This document shows positions 8,251 through 15,835 of a DNA stretch of 21,610 nucleotides, piece by piece. A program made the translations under genes and the position numbers. The notes beneath the pieces are model-generated. The model worked only from the letters and a program-made list of their open reading frames with translations, was not told the DNA's origin and ran no database searches. This DNA comes from Euryarchaeota archaeon RBG_13_57_23 (lineage in GTDB: Archaea; Thermoplasmatota; Thermoplasmata; UBA10834). Position 1 is the first letter of the stretch. Every line of letters starts with the position of its first letter. The stretch is taken from positions 9,953-31,562 of the forward strand of contig MGVW01000001.1 of assembly GCA_001800675.1 (NCBI GenBank), given 5' to 3'.

Positions 8251-9408
8251 TCAGCCCGCCTTTTCATTCCGCTGCCCATTTCCTTTTTCGCCGGATTCGA
8301 CTGCATCCAGCAGGAGCTCGAGCAAGTCCATTACTTTGATTCCTGGGACCGTCCTCAGCTGGGTCTCGCAGAACGGGCACGAGGTCACGATGGTCGTCGC
8401 TCCCGTAGCCTTCGCCTCCGCAACTCGCTTGGCCGCGAGGTCCTTGGACAGCTTGGGGAAAGCGGATTGAAGACCTGCACCAGCCCCGCAGCACCTTGAC
8501 TCATACCTGTTGTTGGGCATCTCGATCAAGTTGGCGACGGCCTTCACGATATCTCTGGGCTCCTCGAAGACCCCGCCGAGCCTGCCCAGGTGGCAGGGGT
8601 CGTGATATGTCATCCTCTCAGAGGATTTCTTCAGTTTCAGTTTGCCCTGCTTGACCAGCCGAGCGATTTCCTGGGATATGTGCTCGACCTTGATCTTGGA
8701 CCCCGACTCCTCGAGCGCCTTCTTCAGAGTCGTGTAGCATCCGGGGCAGGCCGTCACGATCTTCTTGATTCCGAGTGCCTCCAGCTTCTTGATGTTCTCC
8801 TCGGAGAGCTCTTTGAAGGCGTCCGTCTGGCCAACTCTCAGAAGTGTGGAGCCGCAACACGGCTCGTCCTGTCCCATGATCGCGAACTTGACGCCCGCCT
8901 TCTGCAGCAGCTTCGCGCTGGCTACTAGCCCTTTGTTCAGCTGCTTCGTTACAGCGGAAGTGCATCCCGCGAAGAACAGGACGTCCTGCTGCCCAGGCGC
9001 GGCCTTCGGCAGGTTCAGCCCCCGTGACCACCGATTCCTGGCGCTTCTCGGCTGGAACCACGGGTTGCCGTAGTTCTTGATACTGAGCAGGATTGAGGAG
9101 TGCTCCTTCATCGGCTCGACGCCGTGCTTCATCAGGTACTCCCTGAACGCTCTCGTGTGCTCGGTGTTCTTGAGCGAGCACCATCTGTCGCAGTTGCCGC
9201 AAAGCGTGCACTCGAAGGCTGCCTGGACGACCGCTGGACTGATCTCGAACTTGCCCTGCAGGAGCCCCAACATGGTCCTGTTCCTTCCCTTCATGCAGAG
9301 CGTCTTGATCTTCATCGCCTGGTAAACGGGGCATCCGCGCTCGCAGAACCCGCACGAGGTCCCGAAGCAGGTCTCGAGCTCGTCCCTGAACTCCTCGAGG
9401 CCGCTCAC
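8251..9408 (-). CDS. GlcF/HdrD-like iron-sulfur oxidoreductase subunit with two CCG domains
   Basis: A 385-residue electron-transfer subunit. The N-terminal part has two [4Fe-4S] ferredoxin-type clusters: CFGTSCGFCERGC (C14, C19, C22, C26) and CTLCGNCDRWC (C67, C70, C73, C77). Two cysteine-rich CCG domains follow: FAGCTSAV, EPCCGSTLLRVG and ACPGCYTTL in the first; YHDPCHLGR, SRCCGAGAGL and TSCPFCETQL in the second. This is the architecture of GlcF, LutA/HdrD and related proteins. Its GTG start overlaps the stop of the FAD-subunit gene as GTGA, so the two are translationally coupled and probably form one complex that oxidises a 2-hydroxy acid such as glycolate or lactate. In this setting electrons may go to quinone or to a disulfide; the acceptor cannot be read from sequence. 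HdrD of heterodisulfide reductase is similar but would be expected beside HdrE. Confidence 0.9.
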   Translation of the reverse strand: MSGLEEFRDELETCFGTSCGFCERGCPVYQAMKIKTLCMKGRNRTMLGLLQGKFEISPAVVQAAFECTLCGNCDRWCSLKNTEHTRAFREYLMKHGVEPMKEHSSILLSIKNYGNPWFQPRSARNRWSRGLNLPKAAPGQQDVLFFAGCTSAVTKQLNKGLVASAKLLQKAGVKFAIMGQDEPCCGSTLLRVGQTDAFKELSEENIKKLEALGIKKIVTACPGCYTTLKKALEESGSKIKVEHISQEIARLVKQGKLKLKKSSERMTYHDPCHLGRLGGVFEEPRDIVKAVANLIEMPNNRYESRCCGAGAGLQSAFPKLSKDLAAKRVAEAKATGATTIVTSCPFCETQLRTVPGIKVMDLLELLLDAVESGEKGNGQRNEKAG

Positions 9409-10850
9409 TTCTTGTTCGCCCCCTTGGGGAACTTCTTGCCTGGGTTCAGGATCCCCTTCGGGTCGAAGATCCTCTTCACCTCTCGCATGTACTTGAGGGA
9501 CGGCCCGTGCTCCACCTCCAGATAAGGTGCCTTCTGGTAGGTGTCGCTCATGAACGTGCTCATGGTGCCTTCGAACGCGACGGCCAGCTTGCTCAGCTCG
9601 TCGTGGAATTCCCGGAATCTCTTCACCTCATCCGGGTTCCGGTAGTCGACGAAGACCGCACACGAGAGGGAGAACCCGATGCTGTTCGGGTGCTCGAGAT
9701 AGGCGTTCATGCCTAGGATCTCGAGGTTCTTCTTCTCGGCCGTTTCGATGAACTTGTGGTAGAATTCCTCGAGCCTTCCGACGGGAATCCCCGGGTCCGC
9801 CGCACCGAACTTCTTCTGTTTCTGGGATTCCGGCCATTTCTGTTTGAATGGTTCGAAGTCGAGCGTGTACTTGGATGCCCACCAGGACTCGACGATCTCT
9901 CGTTCTTCGACGAGCTGCCCCTCGAAGTCCTTGGCCAGCTTGAGGGCATAGGCCCTCTGCGTATCCACGACCTCGGCGTCACCCGCGAAGGCGATGGCAA
10001 GAAGCGCTTCCGCCCAGGCTGGTATCTCCGGGTCCTTGCCGTACTTCAGCCTGTAGCTGTGGGTGTAGAACTTGAGCCTGCGCTTGCAGTTGATGTGCGC
10101 CGCCTCCAGGCATAGGCCTGCCTTGAGCAGCCTGCTGAGGTAGTCCACTGCTGCACCCATGCGCGGGAACACGAGCATGTCGACCTTCCTCGACGCTGGG
10201 ATCGGTTCGAGCTTCAGGGTCGCCTCCGTGATGATTCCGAGCGTGCCCTCGCTGCCTGCGAGTAGATCCTTCAGCTTGTACCCGGAAGATGTGAAGTGCG
10301 CTTTCCTATGGCCCAGCTCGAGTATCTCTCCTGTGCCTGTCACTATCTCCGCACTCAGTAGACAGTTGAGTATCTTGCCGTAGCGCACGCCGAAGGTGGA
10401 GTCGTTGTCACAGGCTATTGCTGCTCCGACCGTGCTCACCCACTTGGATTCCGGCTGGTGCGGGAGCCAAAGGTCGTACGGCTGGACCGCATCGTTGACT
10501 TCCTGCAGCGTTGCGCCTGCCTGGACTCTCACGGTTTGGTTCCTTTGGTCGACCTCGACTATGGAATTCATCGTGGTCGTGTCGACGTAGATGCCTCCGT
10601 AGATCGGCACTGCTCCTCCGAGCATGCCCGTGAGGCCGCCTCCGGCCGTGACGGGCACCTCGTGCTGGTAGGCTATCTTCACGATCCTCTGGACGTCCCT
10701 GGTGGTTCTCGGTAGAACGACAACATCGGGCGGGACGAACTCGTCGGGAGTCCGCGGGCTCCAGTCGGCCCCATAGACGAACATCTCGGAGGGATCGAGG
10801 AGAACCTTCTCCTTGCCGAGAGCAGCGATGAGCTCCTCTGTGTAGGACAT
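9405..10850 (-). CDS. FAD-linked oxidase subunit, GlcD-like (glycolate/D-lactate dehydrogenase family)
   Basis: From ATG 10850 the product is 481 residues. VTAGGGLTGMLGGAVP (68-82) is the pyrophosphate-binding loop of the VAO/p-cresol methylhydroxylase FAD fold. STVGAAIACDNDSTFGVRYG, FTSSGYKLKDLLAGSEGTLG and the C-terminal FDPKGILNPGKKFP are GlcD/D-lactate dehydrogenase hallmarks. The frame stays open to 10961, adding 37 residues, but that segment shows no conserved pattern and contains a TATA-like element, so I place the start at MSYTEELIAALG, where homology begins. The gene is directly coupled to the Fe-S subunit, forming a two-gene 2-hydroxy-acid oxidising unit as known from GlcDF and archaeal lactate dehydrogenase/HdrD pairs. 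Substrate (glycolate, D-lactate or another 2-hydroxy acid) is not decided by what is visible. Confidence 0.9.
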   Translation of the reverse strand: MSYTEELIAALGKEKVLLDPSEMFVYGADWSPRTPDEFVPPDVVVLPRTTRDVQRIVKIAYQHEVPVTAGGGLTGMLGGAVPIYGGIYVDTTTMNSIVEVDQRNQTVRVQAGATLQEVNDAVQPYDLWLPHQPESKWVSTVGAAIACDNDSTFGVRYGKILNCLLSAEIVTGTGEILELGHRKAHFTSSGYKLKDLLAGSEGTLGIITEATLKLEPIPASRKVDMLVFPRMGAAVDYLSRLLKAGLCLEAAHINCKRRLKFYTHSYRLKYGKDPEIPAWAEALLAIAFAGDAEVVDTQRAYALKLAKDFEGQLVEEREIVESWWASKYTLDFEPFKQKWPESQKQKKFGAADPGIPVGRLEEFYHKFIETAEKKNLEILGMNAYLEHPNSIGFSLSCAVFVDYRNPDEVKRFREFHDELSKLAVAFEGTMSTFMSDTYQKAPYLEVEHGPSLKYMREVKRIFDPKGILNPGKKFPKGANKK

Positions 10851-10892
10851 ATCCGCATGGTTGTGAGCGGAATGCGTGTACAAAAGACTGAC

Positions 10893-10901
10893 TGATATAC
10901 C
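10893..10901 (-). promoter_or_regulatory. TATA-like element for the FAD/Fe-S oxidoreductase pair
   Basis: On the minus strand GTATATCAG occupies about 10893-10901, 43 bases before ATG 10850. Transcription would begin near 10870, leaving a leader of about 20 bases without an obvious Shine-Dalgarno. This position argues against translation from the upstream in-frame ATG at 10961. The rest of the divergent gap to the HD-domain gene (10902-10988) shows no other clear element. Confidence 0.5.
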
Positions 10902-10988
10902 ATCCAGGGTTCTCGACGACCCGGCCGGCAGAAGCACAGATTCATTATGTAGGCTAGTCATTCGAGAAACCGTTTACGCAACCGGTGC

Positions 10989-11891
10989 ATGGCCATGTCG
11001 GAAGAGATTATTGAGAACGGCTTGCTTTACGGCCTGAAGATGCCCTCCTCGTACACCGCCCTCGAGGAGAAGTCGATCAAGACCATCAAAGAAGGTCTTA
11101 GGAACTATCCGAAGGCGTTGAAGCTCTTCCAGATGCTGGAAGACGACGAGGAGACGAACACCCTGTTGAGCTTGGCCAACTACATCGCCGTTCGGAAATT
11201 GGGGTACAACGACCATGGCCCTATACACGCCCGGATCGTCACGGCGAACGGGGTCCGCCTTCTCCAGATCATTCTCGAGAGCAAGGACCTGGCCATCGAC
11301 TCGATAACCGGCCTGAGCATGTCGGAGGACGACGCATACCTGATAGTCGTCGCGGGATGCTTCCTGCACGACATAGGCAATGCGGTCCATCGTGAGGAGC
11401 ACGAGATGTTCAGCGTCATGTTCGGAAAGGGGATTCTCGAACGACTGTTGCCCGCGCTCTATCCGGAAACGGGCAAGCGGACGGCCATACTTGGACAGAT
11501 ACTTCACACGCTCTATGCGCACGACGTCGGGGAGAACGCGCTCACGATAGAGAGCGCGGTCATCGTCATCGCTGACGGGTGCGACATAACCAAGGGCAGG
11601 GGGAGGCTATCCTACGACCTCGGCAAGCACGATATCCACTCGGTCTCGGCGCTTTCGATAGAATCCGTGGACATACACAAGGGCAAGACGAAGATGATCG
11701 AGATCCATGTGGTCATGTCGAACTCAGCCGGTATCTACCAGCTTCAGGAGACTCTGGGAAACAAGGTAGCCAAGAGCCCGCTCAGTGACTACGTCGAGAT
11801 AGTTGCCGACCTGATGCCGTCGAAGGCGCCTCCTGAGCTGAGGGTGATGGAAAGGATAGTATTCTCGGACGGGAAGTACAAGAAACCCTAG
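10989..11891 (+). CDS. HD-domain metal-dependent phosphohydrolase
   Basis: A 300-residue protein with an HD superfamily hydrolase core. Visible ligands are H76/H80 (NDHGPIHARIV), the H127-D128 doublet (CFLHDIGNAVHREEHE, with H134 and H138 beyond), H173 and H178 (HTLYAHD) and D197 (VIVIADGCDITKGRG). The extra His residues point to a two-metal site, as in HD-domain phosphodiesterases and nucleotide hydrolases. About 85 residues at the end (from about 215) form a separate region of alternating beta pattern that may regulate or dimerise; it resembles no domain I can name. The substrate could be a nucleotide, cyclic nucleotide or RNA end. Met codons at 10989 and 10995 are alternative starts. Its stop codon is interlocked with that of the convergent transporter gene in one CTAG. 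Confidence 0.85.
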   Translation: MAMSEEIIENGLLYGLKMPSSYTALEEKSIKTIKEGLRNYPKALKLFQMLEDDEETNTLLSLANYIAVRKLGYNDHGPIHARIVTANGVRLLQIILESKDLAIDSITGLSMSEDDAYLIVVAGCFLHDIGNAVHREEHEMFSVMFGKGILERLLPALYPETGKRTAILGQILHTLYAHDVGENALTIESAVIVIADGCDITKGRGRLSYDLGKHDIHSVSALSIESVDIHKGKTKMIEIHVVMSNSAGIYQLQETLGNKVAKSPLSDYVEIVADLMPSKAPPELRVMERIVFSDGKYKKP

Positions 11892-12742
11892 AACGAGAAC
11901 AGAGGCACCGAGGCGAAGAGCAGTACGAGCGCGACGATCTGCCTTGTGCTGAGCATCTCCTTGAGCCTCATCTTGGCAGCTGCGATCGTCACGATCGGAT
12001 ACAGGTTCGTGATGGGAGCTACTATCGAGACCGGCCCGTTCTGGATCGCTGTGTAGTACGTGATGCCCCCTGCGGCGAGGAAGATCATCGAGAGCTGCAG
12101 AATCCATCTGTTCGACTTGGGCATGCTGAATTTGGCCTTCGCAGTCACGACCCAGTATATCAGCCAAATCGCGGGGACTACGACTGCGTATACTCCGATG
12201 AAGTTCGTGTTGCCTATCTCATCTATCGCGCCCTTGGCGACGGCGGCCGAAGTACCCCACAGAAAGAGAGAGCATATGGCGAATGCGATCCCCAGGCGTT
12301 CGGTCCTGACCGCACCGTTGTTCCCGTTGGGGTAGGTGAATATCAGCATGCTTGCGACAACCAGCACCACTCCGGTGCCTTCTCCGAGGCTCATCTGCTC
12401 GCCCAGGAAGATGAGCGCAAGGACGACGGTCCAGGGTGCATACGCTCCGGCTATGGTTCCCACCACGCTGATCTTGCCGTGCTTGAGCGACTCGTAGTAT
12501 GTCACGTAAGCAAACCCGGACAGAGCCGCTCCGGCGATCGCCTGGAGCCAGGCGCTGGTCCCATACGATCCTGGCTCCCTGAAGACGATCCAGTACACGC
12601 TCCATAAGATGAGCATGTTCAGCCCGAGTATCAGCAGGAGATTCGATGACGGAGAATCAGTCCTGGTCTCCTTTGCGAATACTTGGCCGAGGCCGTAGAA
12701 CAATATCGTTGCCAGCGAGAAAGGCAACCAGAGCAGTTCCAT
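11888..12742 (-). CDS. DMT-superfamily (EamA) membrane transporter
   Basis: A 284-residue integral membrane protein with about ten helices in two repeats of five, the EamA/drug-metabolite transporter layout. The first repeat contains GAALSGFAYVTYYESLKHGKIS followed by an AGAYAPWTVVLALIFLGEQ segment. The second repeat has the matching AAGGITYYTAIQNGPVSIV and APITNLYPIVTIAAAKMRLKE. These 'Y..AL..G....v.pi....P..t...a...l.E' units are diagnostic of the family. Such proteins export or import small metabolites; the cargo cannot be predicted. It is preceded by a good TATA box whose spacing implies a leaderless message. Its stop codon overlaps that of the HD-domain gene on the other strand. Confidence 0.9.
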   Translation of the reverse strand: MELLWLPFSLATILFYGLGQVFAKETRTDSPSSNLLLILGLNMLILWSVYWIVFREPGSYGTSAWLQAIAGAALSGFAYVTYYESLKHGKISVVGTIAGAYAPWTVVLALIFLGEQMSLGEGTGVVLVVASMLIFTYPNGNNGAVRTERLGIAFAICSLFLWGTSAAVAKGAIDEIGNTNFIGVYAVVVPAIWLIYWVVTAKAKFSMPKSNRWILQLSMIFLAAGGITYYTAIQNGPVSIVAPITNLYPIVTIAAAKMRLKEMLSTRQIVALVLLFASVPLFSF

Positions 12743-12762
12743 CGTTCGCGTGCATGAGCCAG

Positions 12763-12776
12763 CTATAGATATACAT
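12763..12776 (-). promoter_or_regulatory. TATA box for the DMT transporter gene
   Basis: On the minus strand ATGTATATCTATAG covers 12763-12776, centred about 27 bases before the ATG at 12742. That spacing places the transcription start at or next to the ATG, so the message is probably leaderless. Confidence 0.65.
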
Positions 12777-12794
12777 TTCCACCCAAGCGGCGGC

Positions 12795-13070
12795 CTACTG
12801 CTGAGAAGTCGAGTCCTTCTCCTGGCGCGCGGACTCCACCTCTTTGTCGAACACGACCTCTCCCTGGTATTCGATCCTGAGGATCCTGTGGTACGGTATC
12901 ATGGCGTCGTCGACTTCGAAGAAACCGGGAGCGAGGTTGCGTATCCGTCTGCCGGATATGACCATGATATCTCCTGGAGCTCCCCTGTGAATGTACCAGA
13001 TTGTCGCGTCGTCCAGCGACTCACCGTCGGTCCATTTCAGCTTGTTCAGGACCTCTCTCGGGTAAACCAT
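12795..13070 (-). CDS. DUF504/UPF0248 family small protein
   Basis: A 91-residue cytoplasmic protein. LKWTDGESLDDATIWYIHRG, APGDIMVISGRRI and AMIPYHRILRIEYQGEVVF match the archaeal UPF0248 (DUF504) pattern, whose core is a 'hRGapgd...i.g..I........i..t.IPyHRIl.I' strand set. The family is widespread in archaea and is sometimes found fused or near RNA-processing proteins, but no activity is firmly assigned. The last 18 residues (ESARQEKDSTSQQ end) are a polar tail. It lies upstream of the DMT transporter on the same strand with its own AAATAT element near 13100, so it is probably separately transcribed. The gap of 84 bases before it (13071-13154), after the flavodiiron gene, holds only that promoter candidate. 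Confidence 0.85.
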   Translation of the reverse strand: MVYPREVLNKLKWTDGESLDDATIWYIHRGAPGDIMVISGRRIRNLAPGFFEVDDAMIPYHRILRIEYQGEVVFDKEVESARQEKDSTSQQ

Positions 13071-13154
13071 CGGACAGTCACCGTTCTTGTCTGGATATTT
13101 CGGTTGCTAGGAGATCAGGATAGCGGAACGGGTTTGGCAGAAGGGTTTGGTGGG

Positions 13155-14354
13155 TCACTGGATCGCGGACAGCTTCTCCTCGATCTTGTCCGCGATCTCC
13201 TTGATCTTGTCGAACTCCGACTGCTTTGGGGGACCCTTGACATCCACGACGCCGAGGACTTCCAGCTTGGTGCCCTCGAGCAATGCGGAGACCTGCTTCA
13301 CGGCCCCTCCGCCCCAGCCGAACGAGCTGAGGACGACCCCGTACTTCGTGGGCGCTCTCAGAGTCTTGACAAGGAGCGTCGCATAAGCCGCCGCCGGATG
13401 TACTCCGTTGAGCACAGTTGGGGCCGCCAGCACTAGGACTGGCGTGTCGACCAGTTCCTTCGCTATGTGCCCGATGTCGGTCACTGGGATGTCGAAGATA
13501 TTGACGTTGATCCCCTTCCGCACTAGCTCCTCGCGCATGGCCTTCGCCATCTTCTCGCAGCTGCCCCACATGGTGACATAGACGATGGCGACCTTCTTCT
13601 CCATCTTCTCAGTCGTCCATTTGGAGTATGCGTCCAGTATGACCTTCGGGTCGTCCCAGATGACACCATGGCTCGGCGCGATTATCTTCGGGTTCAGCTT
13701 CTTGACCTTCTCCACAGCCTTCTGACCCGGAAGCCTGAAGGGCATCATGATCTCGGCGAAGTACAGCTTCGCCATGTCGACGCACAGCTCGGGACCGTAG
13801 TCCTTCGCGTAGAACTCGCCGACCGCGAGGTGAGAGCCGAAGAAGTCGCATGGGAAGAGCACTCTGTCCTCTTCCAGGTATGTGAATATCGTCTCCGGCC
13901 AGTGGAGCCAGGGTGCGTCCACGAAGCTGAGGGTCTTGCCGCCGAGGTCGATCTTCGTGGTCTCGTCGACAACCGTGATCCTGTCCGCGGGAACGTCGAA
14001 GTACATCATCGCGGCCTCCTTCCCCTTTGCGCTCGTGAGCAGCTTCGCATTCCTTGCCACATCGAGCATGTGCTTCACCGCGTTCGCGTGGTCAGGCTCC
14101 GCGTGGTTCATCACGACGTAGTCGATCCTGCTCGGGTCCGTGTGACCCGCGATCTTGTCCAGCAGCTCCTGATCGAAGCCGGGGTTGACCGTGTCGATCA
14201 ACGCTGTTTTCCTGCTCCCGATGACGAGATACGCGTTGTAGCTCGTGCCGTAGGGGAGCGGGATGAGACTGTCGAAAAGTCTTCTGTTGTAGTGCTTCAC
14301 GCCGACCCAGTGCACTCCGGGTACGACTTCCAGGGTTCCCATTGGCATGGCCAT
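13155..14354 (-). CDS. fprA: Flavodiiron protein (FprA family, O2/NO reductase)
   Basis: A 399-residue flavodiiron protein. The metallo-beta-lactamase-like half carries the complete diiron set HAEPDH (H84, E86, D88, H89), H151 (PWLHWPET), D170 (LFPCDFFGSH) and H229 (IAPSHGVIW). The flavodoxin half begins at about 254 (KKVAIVYVTMWGSCEKMA, the FMN phosphate loop) and ends with ALLEGTKLEVLG. In methanogens the homologue FprA reduces O2 to water with F420H2; others reduce NO. No rubredoxin or other electron donor is adjacent, so donor identity is open. This fits an organism that must clear oxygen. ATG 14354 has GGAG at 14364-14367 nine bases upstream; Met codons at residues 3 and 5 are less well placed. 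TTTTAAC at about 14388-14395 is a likely TATA box. Confidence 0.95.
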   Translation of the reverse strand: MAMPMGTLEVVPGVHWVGVKHYNRRLFDSLIPLPYGTSYNAYLVIGSRKTALIDTVNPGFDQELLDKIAGHTDPSRIDYVVMNHAEPDHANAVKHMLDVARNAKLLTSAKGKEAAMMYFDVPADRITVVDETTKIDLGGKTLSFVDAPWLHWPETIFTYLEEDRVLFPCDFFGSHLAVGEFYAKDYGPELCVDMAKLYFAEIMMPFRLPGQKAVEKVKKLNPKIIAPSHGVIWDDPKVILDAYSKWTTEKMEKKVAIVYVTMWGSCEKMAKAMREELVRKGINVNIFDIPVTDIGHIAKELVDTPVLVLAAPTVLNGVHPAAAYATLLVKTLRAPTKYGVVLSSFGWGGGAVKQVSALLEGTKLEVLGVVDVKGPPKQSEFDKIKEIADKIEEKLSAIQ

Positions 14355-14363
14355 TTTCTTAAG

Positions 14364-14396
14364 CTCCGGCCTCTCGAACGGTGGAGGGGTTAAAAG
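14364..14396 (-). promoter_or_regulatory. Promoter and ribosome-binding site of the flavodiiron gene
   Basis: On the minus strand TTTTAACC at about 14388-14396 is the TATA-like element and GGAG at 14364-14367 the Shine-Dalgarno, nine bases before ATG 14354. The start site would fall near 14368, giving a very short leader. Further upstream, 14416-14428 holds a small hairpin, ATGCC-ACT-GGCAT, in the divergent gap toward apt; nothing else was recognised in 14397-14583 beyond CATTAAAGG near 14475, a possible TATA element for apt. Confidence 0.45.
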
Positions 14397-14583
14397 ACTT
14401 GGCGACGTTCAATTCTTGATGCCACTGGCATGCATCGTCAGGTCATCATCCTCTAACGAACCCCAACGAGGAGAACATTAAAGGCCGGAAGACGGTTCTG
14501 GATTTAGTCCCAAGGGCGCCAGAGAGAGATATCGTGCGACCGCCATCTCGCTGGTGCCCATTAACGTGCATGGTGTGACTGTC

Positions 14584-15111
14584 ATGGATTTCAAGTCGAA
14601 GGTAAAGCGGATCCCTGAGTTCAAAGGTGTAGTGTTCTGGGACATCACGCCCCTGCTGAGGGACAAGCATGCCTTCAAGGAGTGTGTGAGGGAGATGGCC
14701 GACTCCTTCCGCGGCAAAGACATCGACCTCGTGGCGTCTAACGAGGCCAGAGGATTCATCGTGGGCGCCGCCGTAGCGCACGAGCTCGGCGTGGGGTTCG
14801 TCCCTATCAGAAAGAAGGGCAAACTGCCACCGAAAGTGCATAGCCTGAGCTATGACAAGGAGTACGAGTCCGATACCATTGAGATACGCGAGGACGCCAT
14901 CGCGCATGGTGACAAGGTGCTGCTGGTCGACGATCTTCTGGCGACTGGCGGAACGATCAAGGCCAACGCTGCCCTCGTTGAGAGGTTGGGTGGCAAGGTT
15001 GTCGGGATGGGCTTCCTCGTCGAGCTGGAATACCTTCATCCGCGCAGGAACCTGGCCAGTAAGTACGACATCCATTCGCTGATAGTGTACAAGTCGACTG
15101 ACGACACGTGA
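14584..15111 (+). CDS. apt: Adenine phosphoribosyltransferase
   Basis: From ATG 14584 the product is 175 residues, the usual size of Apt, which makes AMP from adenine and PRPP. FKGVVFWDITPLLRD, ASNEARGFIVGAAVAHELG, VPIRKKGKLP and the PRPP loop VLLVDDLLATGGT (112-124) line up along the whole length of bacterial Apt, including the base-side FWDIT and the flexible-loop YDKEYESD. The frame is open to a GTG at 14554, but GGTGTGA at 14572-14577 is well spaced for ATG 14584 and the Apt homology starts there. It is 65 bases upstream of the hypoxanthine/guanine enzyme on the same strand, giving a compact purine salvage pair. Archaea also use similar proteins annotated as orotate phosphoribosyltransferase-like; the EARGF segment favours adenine. 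Confidence 0.88.
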   Translation: MDFKSKVKRIPEFKGVVFWDITPLLRDKHAFKECVREMADSFRGKDIDLVASNEARGFIVGAAVAHELGVGFVPIRKKGKLPPKVHSLSYDKEYESDTIEIREDAIAHGDKVLLVDDLLATGGTIKANAALVERLGGKVVGMGFLVELEYLHPRRNLASKYDIHSLIVYKSTDDT

Positions 15112-15151
15112 CGCCGTTGTTCGAACGGCTTTTCGTCGCATGACGAGAAGG

Positions 15152-15159
15152 TTTTATTA
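15152..15159 (+). promoter_or_regulatory. TATA box for the hypoxanthine/guanine phosphoribosyltransferase gene
   Basis: TTTTATTA at 15152-15159 lies 17-25 bases before ATG 15177, so transcription should start at or next to that ATG, making a leaderless message. The second gene of the salvage pair can therefore be expressed independently of apt. Confidence 0.6.
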
Positions 15160-15176
15160 GTTGCCATTGATACTGA

Positions 15177-15740
15177 ATGACCATGGCACTCGAATCTCTG
15201 AAGGCGTCTCTCCCTGGTTCACCCGTCGTCAAGCGCGGCGACTACGACTATTTCGTCCACCCGATCACGGACGGGATCCCCAGGATGGATCCCAAGATAC
15301 TCATGGAGGCCGTCGACGCGATGGCGGAGATCGGCAACTTCGACTGCGATGTGATCATGACCATCGAGGCTTTGGGCATACCGCTGGCCACTGGCCTCTC
15401 CCTGAAGACAGGCAAGCCGTTCAACGTCGTCAGGAAGAAGATGTATGGCCTTCCCGGCGAAGTCAACCTCTCGCAGGTCACGGGCTACTCGAAGTCAGCC
15501 CTGTTCGTCAATGGCATCAAAGCGGGCGACTCCGTGGTCATCGTGGACGATGTCGTGAGCACGGGCGGGACCCTTTGGGCGCTTGTCGAGGCTCTGAAGT
15601 CGATGCATGTCAAGATCGTGGATATCCTCGTTGCGATAGAGAAGACGGACAAGAAGGCCGAGATAGAACGGAAGATCGGGATGCCCATCAAGACCCTTGT
15701 CAAGATCGATATCGTCGACGGCAAGGTAGTGGTGCTCTAG
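15177..15740 (+). CDS. hpt: Archaeal-type hypoxanthine/guanine phosphoribosyltransferase
   Basis: A 187-residue phosphoribosyltransferase of the archaeal HGPRTase-like group, which converts hypoxanthine and guanine to IMP and GMP. Diagnostic pieces are VVKRGDYDYFVHPITDGIP near the N-terminus, TIEALGIPLATGLSL, NVVRKKMYGLPGE and the PRPP loop VVIVDDVVSTGGT (120-132), followed by a C-terminal beta segment (KIDIVDGKVVVL). The order and spacing are those of the archaeal enzymes rather than the bacterial Hpt. ATG 15177 is placed by the TATA box as the first base of a leaderless message; ATG 15183 would lose two residues. Together with apt it covers salvage of both purine classes. Guanine/xanthine preference cannot be read from the sequence. 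Confidence 0.88.
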   Translation: MTMALESLKASLPGSPVVKRGDYDYFVHPITDGIPRMDPKILMEAVDAMAEIGNFDCDVIMTIEALGIPLATGLSLKTGKPFNVVRKKMYGLPGEVNLSQVTGYSKSALFVNGIKAGDSVVIVDDVVSTGGTLWALVEALKSMHVKIVDILVAIEKTDKKAEIERKIGMPIKTLVKIDIVDGKVVVL

Positions 15741-15835
15741 AATCTAGGATTATTTAGGGGCGCATCGTACCGAACATAGCTTAGTGTTATTGCATTAAAG
15801 GACATTATTGGCGCAGTGTACTAAGCCTAACTGTA
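15741..15835 (+). promoter_or_regulatory. Short intergenic region before the TctA-like permease gene
   Basis: A 95-base A+T-rich gap. Possible TATA elements are GATTATTTAG near 15748-15757 and CATTAAAGG near 15793-15801. The second matches the CATTAAAGG found before apt. No Shine-Dalgarno precedes the GTG at 15836. No RNA gene was recognised. Confidence 0.35.

Noticed and set aside
10851..10961. A 37-residue N-terminal extension of the FAD oxidase from ATG 10961
   Set aside because: No family conservation in this part, and a TATA-like element lies within it.
12750..13436. A 228-codon plus-strand open frame across the DUF504 gene and the end of the flavodiiron gene
   Set aside because: It is antisense to two conserved proteins and shows no domain pattern of its own.
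14584..15111. Orotate phosphoribosyltransferase
   Set aside because: The EARGF segment, WDIT start region and YDKEYESD loop match adenine phosphoribosyltransferase along its full length.
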